Program-made: the position numbers and the translations under genes
Origin: Amphimedon queenslandica
Lineage: Eukaryota > Porifera > Demospongiae > Haplosclerida > Niphatidae
Direction: 5' to 3'
Length of the DNA: 64,000 nt
Assembly: GCF_000090795.2 (NCBI RefSeq)
Contig: NW_003546501.1
Span: forward strand, 62,001-126,000
Notes under the pieces: generated by a model
Databases searched by the model: none
What the model saw: only the letters and a program-made list of their open reading frames with translations
Told to the model about the DNA's origin: nothing
Part shown: positions 1 to 10,909 of the stretch, in pieces
Layout of the letters: each line of letters opens with the position of its first letter
Position numbering within the stretch: the first letter of the stretch is position 1

Positions 1-1631
1 TATGCTTAAGTGAGGGATGGAGAGGAAAGCTTCTCTTCTTCCTCCGGCCTCGTGACGACTCCGATTGAAATTTGGTGCAAATTTTTTCCCAGTCACGACA
101 TTAAAAAGTAAAATACCAAACGAGAATATATCGACCTTGAAAAGGAAAGAAAAAAGTGGTTTTGAAACATAAAAATACTCTGATTTTTGCAGTGATTTAA
201 ATTATTTACTAGCACTATTAAATTTTATATACAGGAAATTGATTAAATTTTATATATAGGCAATTGATTAAATTTGTATTTAAAAATAGTAAAAATAATT
301 AAAACTTAGTATAAATTTTTAAGCTGCCAACCTTTTCATCATAGTTCCTTTTCCTCGCTGATAGATATAGCTCTGGTGCCATGTAGTCTTCAGTACCTCT
401 GCTTCCCTTACAACCGAAAGTATCAATGTAATAAGATGATCCGTAGTCAGTGATCTTAACAAGGATGCCATCACTGAGTGTTAGAGACCAAACCAGTATA
501 TTCCCTGGTTTAATGTCGCGATGGATAATGTGAAGAGAATGTAAGTATTGCAAACCTTGGGCTACCTGAGTGATTATAATAATGAATGATTAAAATACTC
601 ATAGCTTTATAAACTATTGTCAGTGTCTGCTCAAATTGTATCAAATAAAAATTAGGGGTGATTTTTAAAGCAGTTTTGAAAAGACCATATGCTTATAGTT
701 CATGCCAATTTTGTACATTTTCTGATGCATATTGATGTCTTCATGCTGTGTAGCAAGTTTGAGCTGATTCCGATTTCAATTTTTAAAGTTACGGCCATTT
801 TAAAAATGTCAAAATTCTGAAAAAGACCCAAGGCTATAGCCCATGGTTTTTTCCCGAAAAATGACTAAAAAAAGGATTCCAATTTTTATTAAATTTTCTG
901 ATACATATTAATGTCCTTATGCTGTGTAGAAAGTTTGAGCTGATTTCGACAAATAATTTTCAAGTTACGGCCATTTTAATATATTATCAAAATTCTTAAA
1001 AATACCCAAGGCTATAGCCCATGGTTTTTTCCCGAAAAATGACTAAAAAATGACTTCCGATTTTTATTAAATTTTCTGATGCATATTAATGTCCTTATGC
1101 TGTGTAGAAAGTTTGAGCTGATTCCGACTTCAATTTTTCAAGTTACGGCCATTTTTAAAAATGCCAAAATTCTGAAAAATACCCAAGGCTATAGCCCATG
1201 GTTTTTTCCAAAAAATGACTAAAAAATGACCCCCAATTTTTATTTAATTTTCTGATACATATTAATGTCCTTATGCTGTGTAGAAAGTTTGAGCTGATTC
1301 CGACTTCAATTTTTCAAGTTACGAGCATTAGGATTGGCATACCTGATGAAGCAAGACATGTGATATTTTATCTCCAATTCCACTAGGACATAAATCCAAA
1401 TGATCCTGGAGCGATCCTAATGGAGCCAATGGAAATACAATGGAGAGTGGAGCAGTTAAGAAACCAGCAGTACTGATCAAGTACTGGTGACTTATGTTGG
1501 TTAGAACGGACAGCTCTGAGCGATGTAGTCTCAATACAGTGAAATGATTAGCAGAAGAATCAATTGGAAATACTTTGATAGCAACTGGTTGATTATAGTA
1601 AGTACCTTTATAAACCTGATAAAAAATAATG

Positions 1632-1718
<87 letters not shown>

Positions 1719-4700
1719 TATATAATGTAAGTCTCTTACTTGCTTCTCAATTAAGCTCTTCTCAGACTTGTCAAAAACAAGGTTTTCTTTCTTCAGTCTC
1801 AATTCTCCCGAGAAATCAGTGAGCAGGAGATCAGGAGCTAGTCTACGTAGCGGACTCACTGCTTGACACTTCTCACACGTCAAGACTTGATCAGTTGCCA
1901 TTGAGATTTGAGAGAGATTAAAATAAAAAGGTGCTTTCTCCGGATCATTTTTGAGACAAGAGTAACAAGGAGAGTAGTGTACCCTGTGCAGATTAATGTA
2001 CCATTCGGTGCAAATATCTTGAACGCAAGAAAGTAGAAAAGCAAGCAACTTAACTTTAGCCTTTTCATCTCCTTTACAAATGATCGATACGGACTCGTTG
2101 AAAAACTCGGCCCAGCATAAGGTCCCGTCTAAAAACTCCAAATGGAAGCCGTCCTTCCATATAAGGGCGCGGGAAAACATGTACATGGTGGTCCAGGAAT
2201 CTTCGTTGGTCGAAAATTGTTCCCGTCTAGGAAGTGACTTTGATACTGAGTCTAGCCTAGACCGTATGGCGTCTCCACACTGTGCCTGGCGATCCATTGT
2301 AGTTACTGATATACTAATAGCTTTAGAAGCATCAGCTCCTCCATCCTCAGAGTCCTCAGAGATGATGTAGCTACGACGAGACAACTTGTACTTGTTGGTA
2401 TTTCTAAAAGAAGAGCTCCTCTTTCTCTTCTCCTCCGCAGGTCCAGGAGGATTACTAGGATGAGCCATTACTGCTAACTGAGCTCCAGCCTGGTCTATAT
2501 AACTAAGGACTCTTGATACAAAGTGTGAAAAGAAGCAGCACGGGAGATAGCGAAATAAAATTTTCCGAGACACGACTTCGTCCTTGGTCATGTCATAGGA
2601 TGAGTGAGGAGGAGGGAGGGACGGGAGCAACGAGGGAAAAAGGAAACGGGAACGTCCAATATCGAGTGGTACAAGCTTGTTATACTTAATCATAATCCCA
2701 ATGAGTGCGCTGTGATAGTTAGTAACAAGTCCTATACTACACAACAAAGACTGAAGGACAGTCATAGATAAAACAGGAGCAGAGCCATTCTTTGCTTTAT
2801 ATAAAATCTTAGCCAACGTATTGCAGAGCCATTGTAGGTTGAGAATAAACAAATCAGCAGTAGGATTTGTATTTGGAGCATGATAGTGATAGACAGTTCC
2901 TGAATCATGCAAGAACTGGCAGGCTAAAGTGAATTCCTTGCCACCATCGCTAAGATCACCACTCTGATGACTAAAGGATCTAAAACTATCAACAAACTCT
3001 CCATATCTAACAAGCGTCACCTGCAGCTTTATCTTCGACTCGACGTGGCTCTGTAGTCCGTTGTAAGATCGAGGGACATACTCCTCAATGAGTTTCTCTG
3101 AGGAATTTGGAACCTTTAGCTCCCCAGCCTGCTGATGTATGATTGCTTTGAGCTGTTCAATTTCAGAGCCCACACTTAGATTAATTAGAAACCTTTGCCC
3201 GATACAAGGATACCCATAAGAACTGGAATACGTCTCATCGTAAAGACTAATTGGCTCTGGTACCCCAAGGACCTCCGACTCCCAAGAGAGAATCTGATTG
3301 AGCATTAATTCCGGTTTTTCTTCGCTGTGTACAATCACAAATAAAACCCGAGACCCAGGCAGCATGGACTGTATGTTACGTAGTACTGGTACGAGCCTCT
3401 GAAGCCCCTCCTTACCATCTGACAGGTTCCAAATACACAGATAGATACAGCGAGAAATAAGGAAGCATTGATAAAGAGTGAACTCCATTGCTTCTGATGA
3501 AAAGTTAATCGTGTGATATGTCACTTTAACAACATTTCGATCAAGGGTTTCTCCTTTATAATCGTACGAGCCTCTTTCAATGGAGCTCAGTGAAGACTGT
3601 GTCTGCCTTTTCTGCTGTGACGTTAATTCTTTTGCTATTTTATTCTTCTCATCCCCCCAGCCTAACAGCATTATATTCATGTGTCTATAAGCACTCAAGC
3701 CTCGTAACTGAGAGCGCAAATAAGCAATAATAGCAGCTGATCCTTGACTGCATACTTTAGCTGGAGGAGAGAGAAAGTTTTGAGGATCTACCGATATAAA
3801 CGAGAGGTCTTTAAAGTTTGCGAGTGCTTTTGGAAGCTCTTGAAGTTTTGGCGTTCCTTTTAAATTGAGCCGAACTAGATGAGGCAAGACACAGACCCAA
3901 TCAGGTAGTCGAGTTAGTTTTGGATTATTAGATAGATCAACAGTGGTCAGGGAAAATACACATGAATATAAATTGTGACTTGTCAACTGCAGTACCCTTT
4001 GTTGAGGGACTGAATGAGGGTCAGTTGGTTCTATATGTGAACGTCTTCTCTCCGTCGCTCCCTTTATGATGCCACGCCTCTCGTCTGCAAGCTGATTGGT
4101 CGATAAATTGAGCTCTTTCAGTTTGGGACAGTTCCATCGCAACATGGAGGGCAGTTTCTCGATAGCGTTATGAGATAAATCAAGATACTGAAGACGCTGT
4201 AATTGGAACAACTCCTCTGGTACTGATTTCATATTATTATGTGATAAATTAATATGAGTATATAGAGTGTCCGATATATTTTGAGGAAGTAGATTGGAGA
4301 TGGACTGATACGAGAGATGAAGCTGTTCGTACCTCTTGTTGCACTGCCGAGCAAATTTTGATAACACGAGAAGAGCTGATCTGGGTGTGGCTGACCAATT
4401 CTCTTGGACTGTTTCCATTGAGCGTGTGCTGTCAAGATTATACGCCAGCTCCGCAATGTCTAGGAGCTTATCCACGCCCCTATCGGTACAGGACATGGAC
4501 TGGAGCTCGTCGAGTATATTTTTCAACCAGGTGTTTGTGGGCGGGGTCTGGTGCAATCCGAGAAATAGCTTAAGTGTGTTGCTCTCTCCTTTGACACAAG
4601 CTAATGACGACACCTACAAAAAAATTTGTAATATAAACTTTAATCATTAAATTTATAAAGCTTTTATTAAATTAAAATATTATTAAATAAATATACATGC

Positions 4701-7700
4701 AGCTATCATGTTACTGTATGAATATCTTGATAAATAACACAGTGAGTAACATTATGTTTCAAATAAATGCGTATACATTGTACGTACGTATGTATATAAT
4801 TGTGACTATCAAGTAAAGGATACCTTATCAATATCAGTCTGTGTCATTGAGAATAGTAATGGTTCTAGTATTATTGTCTTGAATAATTTATTTAATTCTT
4901 CAGGTTGCGTAATATCGTCTAGCATTACAAATTGAGCTGCTTCAGGCCATTGACAAGTATCAGGCTACAATAATGAGAATCAATAACAAATAGATGAGAA
5001 TTCTCTCCTAGTAATATACCTGTACTATAGTACAGGGATTTTGATCTGATTTTGGAGCAATTTTAAAAATTCATAAAATATCCAAATTTGATCAAAATCA
5101 GCTCAAACTTTCTACGCAGCATAAGTACATGTATATGTATCAAACAAAAATTATAAAAATGCAGAATTCTTTTCTTTTGAATTTTGGCAAAAATTGGCTA
5201 AAATTCTGTACTGTGAATTTGGCCCAAACTTGCAACAACTTAAAAATTTTATAAAAAATCCAAATTTATAGGAATCAGCTCAAACTTTCTAAACAACATA
5301 AGTACATGTATGCGTATCATATTTCCAGTAATCCCCATACCTTGTTGTCTCCTATTACAAACAACTTTGGCTTATCACTGAAAGCTTTGAAAAACAGCTC
5401 AATCTCGTCTGTAGCATCATTCTAAATGACATAAATAATAATAATAATAATTACCATAAAAGGTAAAGTGGTACATATTTTCTTACTGTATTTATTGTTT
5501 TCTGTTCCTCTTCCTTGTGCTCTTTCTTGTTGCAAAACAACACAATCACAGCCAGAGAATTATCCTTGATCACTCCATCAGGCAATGGGCCAATATCTTC
5601 CTAACAAAAAATTAAAAAATAAATCACGCAATTGAGAAATAATTTCACTAATAAATAAAACATTTATATACCGTATAGCGGAAATTTAAAAGGGAATTAA
5701 ATTTGGCAAATTGGCGTTTTGATAGCAATTCGCCAAAATAAAAAACTGCCATTGTCAGCCATTATACGCATGCTCAATGGCACGTGACCACAAATTCGCC
5801 AAATTAAAATCCACCAATCACCCAAAATTTAGCGATTTGCCAAATTTTACTCCCTCCAAAATTTCCCGCCATACGGTATGCATTATAGGCCAGGATTTAA
5901 TTATTAAATTAATCATATTTCATGTGCATATTAAGAAAAAACATAACAGGAAACAATTCATAGCACTATAAACAGTTGGCTGGATAGTTCATTACCATTA
6001 GCCTATGGAAACAAATAGAATAAACACAAATAACAGACACTATTAGTCCTCCTAATAGACCATCACCAGGACCAACAGTACAACAGTATACCAGCTATTG
6101 GCTGTAAATGGAGTATCAAGTTTACAAACAAGTTGATTAGCTTTATGAAGAAGCTACTAAACTACAGTACAGGGTAGGATGTAGCAAAGGTAAGATTGAG
6201 CTCTTCAAAGACTTCAGTACATCTTTAGAGGAGATTGGGTAATGAATAGAGACAACAAGACAAGAAAAGCCTCCCTATTACATAAATAAGGAAATACGGA
6301 ATGATTGGAGTCAACATGTATATTCCCCAATAATAGTGAACAGTGAATAGCTATGCCTATTATTGGTGCTAGTAAGAGTGTGTGAATATCATCAAGTTTA
6401 TGTTTATTAGTTCGCAAACAAGGACAGTACGTGACAAGGTATGCAAGGGGGCCTTCTAGTTCATGCACCCAATGCAGGTTCACTGATAGTAGAGTAACAG
6501 AGTGGATCAGGTTTGTACCAATTACACTACAAAGAGGTCCTTATTGTAGGGGCTTCGCAATTAAAAGCAAATTACAATTCACTAATAAGTTGCAGACAGG
6601 CTTCAGTTAGCATAATAACTTAATAGAATTTGAGCAGATGCTACTGCTCATAAAGTTACTAGTAAATTACTCTGAGCAGATGGTCTAGCTAGAGCAACAA
6701 AGGGTGAGTATGCAATAAGCTTGTCAAGGTGTGTGACTATCATCATGCTTTTCATGTTCTGTCCCTCTCATGACCATAAACATGCAACTCGTGTGTGGCT
6801 GGATTTGTGGAAAATTGCAGCAAGCATGTTTATCCATGTTGTCAAAAGCCTTTGTGTATCCTACTAAGCTAAATATTGGATTACAAATATTTGCAAGGAA
6901 TCCAACACCACATCCATTATTGGCCTGAATTATCAGTGTGGGAACAATGAGTGGACCTTGGCATTGTTGTGATTAAAGCATGGCGGCATTAAATGATTCG
7001 TGTCATTATATAAGGCTCGGGTTACGCCTTTCAATTCTGTTGTAAACAGCAGACGAACATCCTACGGCATTACGTGTACCAGGAAAATGCAAACCAAATT
7101 CACCATCATCCTATAGTATAGCTATTAATAGGAGGACTAATATCACTAGTCATCAAAAGGATGAGGGCTCAAGTTACGGAATTACATGAAAACAATTATT
7201 GCATTCCAGTAGTGTGTGGACACATGTCCCGCTATTTAGTTACACTGTAACTGGTCTTGTTCTATAGTACAATAACAGGATTAGGGTATGCAACCACTCA
7301 TTGTGGTCTGGCCCACAAGACAATAATCTGTCTTCATCTTTGACCCACTTAAACTCCACCACAATGTCTCTAACTTTAGAATTGTTTTTTATTTTGTTCT
7401 CATATTGTCTTTCAACCCCCCACTATATACCTCCCACTCAACCTCACAAAAATATTTGTGTCTACTTTGCTAGTAATCTCCACGTCAGCAAAAAGATTGA
7501 GGGCAGACTTTAAAGTCGAGTCGTTCCATTCTTGCAAAAAAATGTCGGATTTATCAGTCGGGAGACCAAAAAGGAATAAATTGACACGAAAGCTACAATG
7601 GAGAAAGAAAGAGAGGGAGTAAGAGGATGAACACAGCAAGGCATGAGAGATGAAAGACTGCACATTGCAAATATATTTTGTATATTTTCCTCATTTCAAA

Positions 7701-8091
7701 AACAAAACTCAATGAACCAAAGATTACTTAGTCCCACAAACAAACAGTGGTATGTATACTAATGTGCAGTTTGGATATTTTACTTCAAATTGTCTCTGTG
7801 CAGTGACCCACGTAGCTATGTATGGGATATGGTGAATAGTGATGAGTTTGCAACCTCAACAAATCAAGTGTAGCAGACACTAACAAAAGCCAGCAACCAC
7901 CCAATACAAATCAATTATACTAATCTAATAATAGTAACACTAATCTAATATATCTATAATAGGCTGAGTGGTAAATAAAGTACAAGGGCATAGATTAATC
8001 TTATGAGCTTAGTTAAAGTATCAACAATATGAGATAGTCATCATTATGAGTATCAAATCTAATCTAACCTCCTGTTATCATCCTCTGCCAT
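1..8091 (-). CDS. LRRK-like ROCO protein kinase (LRR-ROC-COR-kinase), 3' partial
   Basis: Nine exons placed by GT/AG and phase: 8069-8091, 7466-7592, 5487-5600, 5341-5421, 4824-4964, 1740-4613, 1343-1615, 332-565, 1-135. Coding length so far is 4002 nt (1334 codons); the C-terminus is off the window. Residues 1-162 form an N-terminal region I cannot name (alternating hydrophobic strands, e.g. [25 protein letters not shown]). The large exon carries leucine-rich repeats ([31 protein letters not shown]), a ROC-like region ([11 protein letters not shown] onward), a COR-like region and a Cys-rich stretch. The kinase follows: VAIK (Lys about 1134), [11 protein letters not shown] as in LRRK1/2, MAPELY and [10 protein letters not shown]. 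Oddities: the ROC P-loop lacks GK(S/T) and the kinase lacks a glycine-rich loop. This domain order is known for LRRK proteins, which are cytosolic signalling kinases. Assigning it to LRRK1 or LRRK2 is not possible here. Confidence 0.83.
566..1342. repeat. Intron with four ~178 bp tandem units (dispersed repeat family)
   Basis: This ROCO intron is largely four imperfect repeats. Each contains the core CTGTGTAGAAAGTTTGAGCT (near 747, 919, 1099 and 1276), then a TTCAAGTTACGGCCATTT block and a CCCAAGGCTATAGCCCATGG block. The same unit recurs in introns at about 5030, 24930, 32640, 34980, 45990 and 63700, in both orientations. Confidence 0.85.
1628..1717. repeat. (TAA)n microsatellite filling an intron
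   Basis: About 90 bp of pure TAA/ATT trinucleotide make up most of the 124 bp intron between the ROCO exon ending at 1740 and the first kinase exon (1343-1615). Long Asn- or Tyr-only reading frames here are artefacts. Confidence 0.95.
5030..5330. repeat. Two diverged copies of the GCTCAAACTTTCTACGC repeat
   Basis: Intronic segment with two units of about 180 bp. Each contains AATCAGCTCAAACTTTCT followed by RCAACATAAGTACATGTAT, which is the reverse complement of the core seen at 747-1276. No coding potential was seen. Confidence 0.75.
5670..5878. mobile_element. Hairpin MITE in ROCO intron (TACCGTATAGCGGAAATTT ends)
   Basis: The left end TACCGTATAGCGGAAATTT is answered near 5860-5878 by its near-perfect reverse complement (AAATTTCCCGCCATACGGTA). 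Further inverted similarity lies inside (TTTGGCAAATTGGCG against CGCCAAATTAAAAT). At about 210 bp with TA at both outer edges, it fits a non-autonomous DNA transposon. Confidence 0.75.
5879..7465. other. Long ROCO intron; possible inverted-repeat element
   Basis: The remainder of the intron between exons 7466-7592 and 5487-5600. TATTAGTCCTCCTAATAG near 6043 is mirrored by AATAGGAGGACTAATA near 7127, so a non-autonomous element of about 1.1 kb is possible. No convincing exon was found: reading frames here lack conserved motifs, and the flanking exons already join in phase 0. Confidence 0.4.
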
Positions 8092-8237
8092 TTTAAATAT
8101 CCTCTTTTACAGAGAGAGTGGGGGTCAGCTTGTTTACCAGAGCAGCTACAAGCAATGAAGGAAGTGCTACAGCATGTTCCGGTGCGTGGGAAGTAACCAT
8201 CACATGGGTGGTGCATGTCTATTTTATTATAGTAAAG
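8092..8237. promoter_or_regulatory. Bidirectional promoter interval, ROCO / MMACHC
   Basis: Only 146 bp separate the divergent start codons of the ROCO gene (8091, minus) and MMACHC (8238, plus). A GTTCCGGTG element resembling an ETS site lies near 8176. No TATA box stands out. Shared regulation is inferred from geometry alone. Confidence 0.55.
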
Positions 8238-9515
8238 ATGGCGTCCTTCAGAGAGGGTATTCTAAAGGATGTTTTAGCTGAATTTGATAGGGTGCTGCCC
8301 GGCAAGGGGCTTGAGGCGCATCCATTTAAGGTATTGTGGATTAGGAGTTGCTTACACGATGTTTGACTAAGCAAATCCCTTTTATGTAGCTTAGCTTGTA
8401 GTATTGTGGATCAAGTTGTAAGGAGAGCATTCCACACCTTTAGAGCTGCAAAAATGCCCAAAGCAGAACTGAGCAAAAGTACCATAGTTGTAAGACAAAA
8501 GGACATTGTTATTTAATAATTTAATTTGCAAGTTTAGTTCTAATGCACGTAATAGTACCTGTCCTTAATACATGTACAGTGTAGCCTCTTTATTAAGGAC
8601 ACCATTGGGCCCACACTACCTGTCCTTAATACGAGATGTCCTCATTTCAGAGGTACTTTTGTATAGGCTTGTACCAATTGGGGCATTACAAATTGTCCTC
8701 ATTATAAAGGTGTCCTCATTATAAAGGTGTCCTCATTATAGAGGCTATACTGTATGCATATACACTTCTTTCCCCCATAGATCCAGTGGTACAATGATAA
8801 AGTCTCGGATTCCTTCAAGCTACCATACAACGGAGACACGCTAGCTGTCCTCATTATTAGCGCACCAAAAATGTTTGAGGAATTACTGAAGCCTTTCATA
8901 CTAGGAGGAAAATATAAAAGAGAAGGATTTAATGCATTAAAAGACGAGGAAAACGAAAGGAAAGAGGAAGGTGGGTCTGACCCCCTGGACCAATGCTTTA
9001 GGGACGTATTCAATAAATTACAAACTCATTTCTCTCAATATAAAACAACTTTCATTCAAGACTATGAGCTCCATCATAATCGCCGGCCGAAAATCCTATT
9101 ACAGACTGCCGGACATGTTTCGGGTTCTGCTTATTATTATCAAAGGGGGGACGTCCCACGGGCACCTTGGGGAGAAGACAAGCCCATATATGGTGTGTCT
9201 GTTCACCCACGTTACGGGGGCTGGTTTGCGTTTCGTGGCGTTCTCATTTTTGAAGACATTCGAGTCAAGGGAGAGGAGTTGGAGTACAAAGATCCGATAG
9301 ATTGCGTGAGTAAGAGAGAGAAAAGGATCGAGCTCTTAGAAGAGTTCAATTATCACTGGGAGGAATGGAGATACAGGGACATACTGGATGGTGGGGACGT
9401 GGAGGATCGATACTCAGAAGAACAGAAAGAATACTTTGGGACACTTCCTAAAGACAGGCACAAGCTTGTGCAGAAATGGAGAGAGAGAGAGGGGGAGGAA
9501 GATGTGAGATCTTGA
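8238..9515 (+). CDS. MMACHC: Cyanocobalamin reductase / alkylcobalamin dealkylase (CblC)
   Basis: Two exons, 8238-8330 and 8781-9515, give 275 aa (human about 282). The first exon ends ...EAHPFK and the second begins IQWYND, matching the human EVYPFQ-VAWYNE junction. Diagnostic stretches are ADYEVH-like QDYELHHNRRPKIL, QTAGHVSGSAYYYQR, HPRYGGWFAFRG and RYSEEQKEYFGT. These line the cobalamin pocket and FMN-binding face in known MMACHC. The family removes the upper axial ligand of cobalamin in the cytosol before it passes to MMADHC. A sponge-specific insertion rich in Glu/Lys sits around residues 69-82. The long Pro/Ser tail of the mammalian protein is absent; the protein ends soon after the core. 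The intron holds a MITE. Confidence 0.96.
8575..8754. mobile_element. Tc1/mariner-type MITE in MMACHC intron
   Basis: Runs from TACAGTGTAGCCTCTTTATT to the inverse AGAGGCTATACTGTA. The ~24 bp terminal inverted repeats and outer TA dinucleotides match TA target-site duplication. This is the simplest copy in the window of the family expanded at 17036, 20408, 23678 and 26356. Confidence 0.75.
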
Positions 9516-10909
9516 AGTTTATTCAATATTAATTTATGACTCTAAAATCTATGATTGTATTTATAATAATGTAAATAATATTCATGCCCTTGTTTTGGTT
9601 GATGAAAAATTGATTTTTTGCATCAATTCATTTGTGTAGTTACAAAATGAACATATTCTATGCTTTCCGGTTCTGCTTAAGTGTGTCAGAATCTGTTGTG
9701 TGATGTAGCTATTAAAAGGGGCTTATTTCCAGATTATGCTCTTTCCCCTTTTCACACGGTTTATCCTTTCCTGTGTGACCCTGCCTGCCAACTTATTTAT
9801 GGTTTCGAGCCTAGTCACCACTTCATGACTTGCTTGTCTGTGAATCAGCACAAAAAACAAAGTAGACATTCTCCGGTATTCTCTCTCATTGTAGGTGGAC
9901 ACTGGAATGCAATTGAATGTAGGGATCACATAACAGACTGTAGTGCTACACCAGGCAGCAGTGATATTCGAATAATGTGGTGCAACTGTCTGCAATTAGC
10001 GAAAAATTTGGCCATGCGGGCTTCATGTTTACCATACTTATAAACTGTATTAGCATGAAATTGACAGATGCCTGAAGACTATACTGGTGCATTATCATAT
10101 TATTGTTATTGGATTTGGAGCTACAGTGCATTGTGTGTTGTTGATACAGTTAGTATTGATAGAGTCTTCATGTTATTGGAGCCAGGCTAGTATAATCCAT
10201 TGAAGGTTAGAGTGTCTGTCAATACTGATCTCACTCAGTTATTGTTGGAGTTGTTTTGATAGAGACAACCTTTCTCATGATCTTTAGTGACACTCTTTAC
10301 TCTCTGTGTTAAATTGCAATTGTGTCCATGTTGATGCACTATTTAGTTTTCAGCAATGTTCTCGAAAAAATTGAGATTCAAATTTTCAGTCATTTTAAAT
10401 AGAGATAGTGATTCAGATATAATAATAATATTAATAATCATAATAATAATAATATTGTCAATAATAATAATATAGATCATTAAAAAGGATATTAGTTCAC
10501 AATAATAATGAATAATAATAATAATAATAATAGTAATAATTATTGTTACAATGGAGTGATTAAGTTGAGATACAATATAGAAAGAGAATGGACATGTGCA
10601 ATTTGAAGAGAAAGGAGATTTAGAGAAGAAAGGACTATAATACAAAATATGATGAGTAAGACAAGAGAGAGAGGGGGAGAGACAAAAACAGGAATGTTAA
10701 TACCTGTTAAGTTTTGGATATTATAAATTACAAACTTTTTGAATTGAGTCAGTCATATTATAAGTAGTGTCAGTCAATGTTAGCGTGGATGGGGTATAGG
10801 GAAGAAGAGAGAGAGATAAGAGAGGCTAAAAATTTCAAATTGTGATTCCTTGCTAATAATTATAGTATAATTACTGTCCATGGCAGTATAGTGAGAGAGA
10901 GAGCTACAA
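9516..10909. other. Intergenic, AT-rich
   Basis: Lies between the MMACHC stop and the stop of the convergent Cys-rich gene. It holds AAT/TAA microsatellites (10420-10535) and short GA runs. Reading frames such as that at 9681-10043 show no family motifs. Nothing else is seen. Confidence 0.6.

Noticed and set aside
1544-1822. Open frame with a long Asn run (and Tyr run on the other strand)
   Set aside because: Produced by a TAA microsatellite in a ROCO intron; the flanking exons join in frame without it.
6214-6483. Minus-strand open frame in the long ROCO intron as an extra exon
   Set aside because: No in-phase splice sites or family motif; the neighbouring exons already connect in phase 0.
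9681-10043. 120-codon plus-strand open frame downstream of MMACHC
   Set aside because: No recognisable motif, with overlapping frames of similar quality on the other strand; treated as chance.
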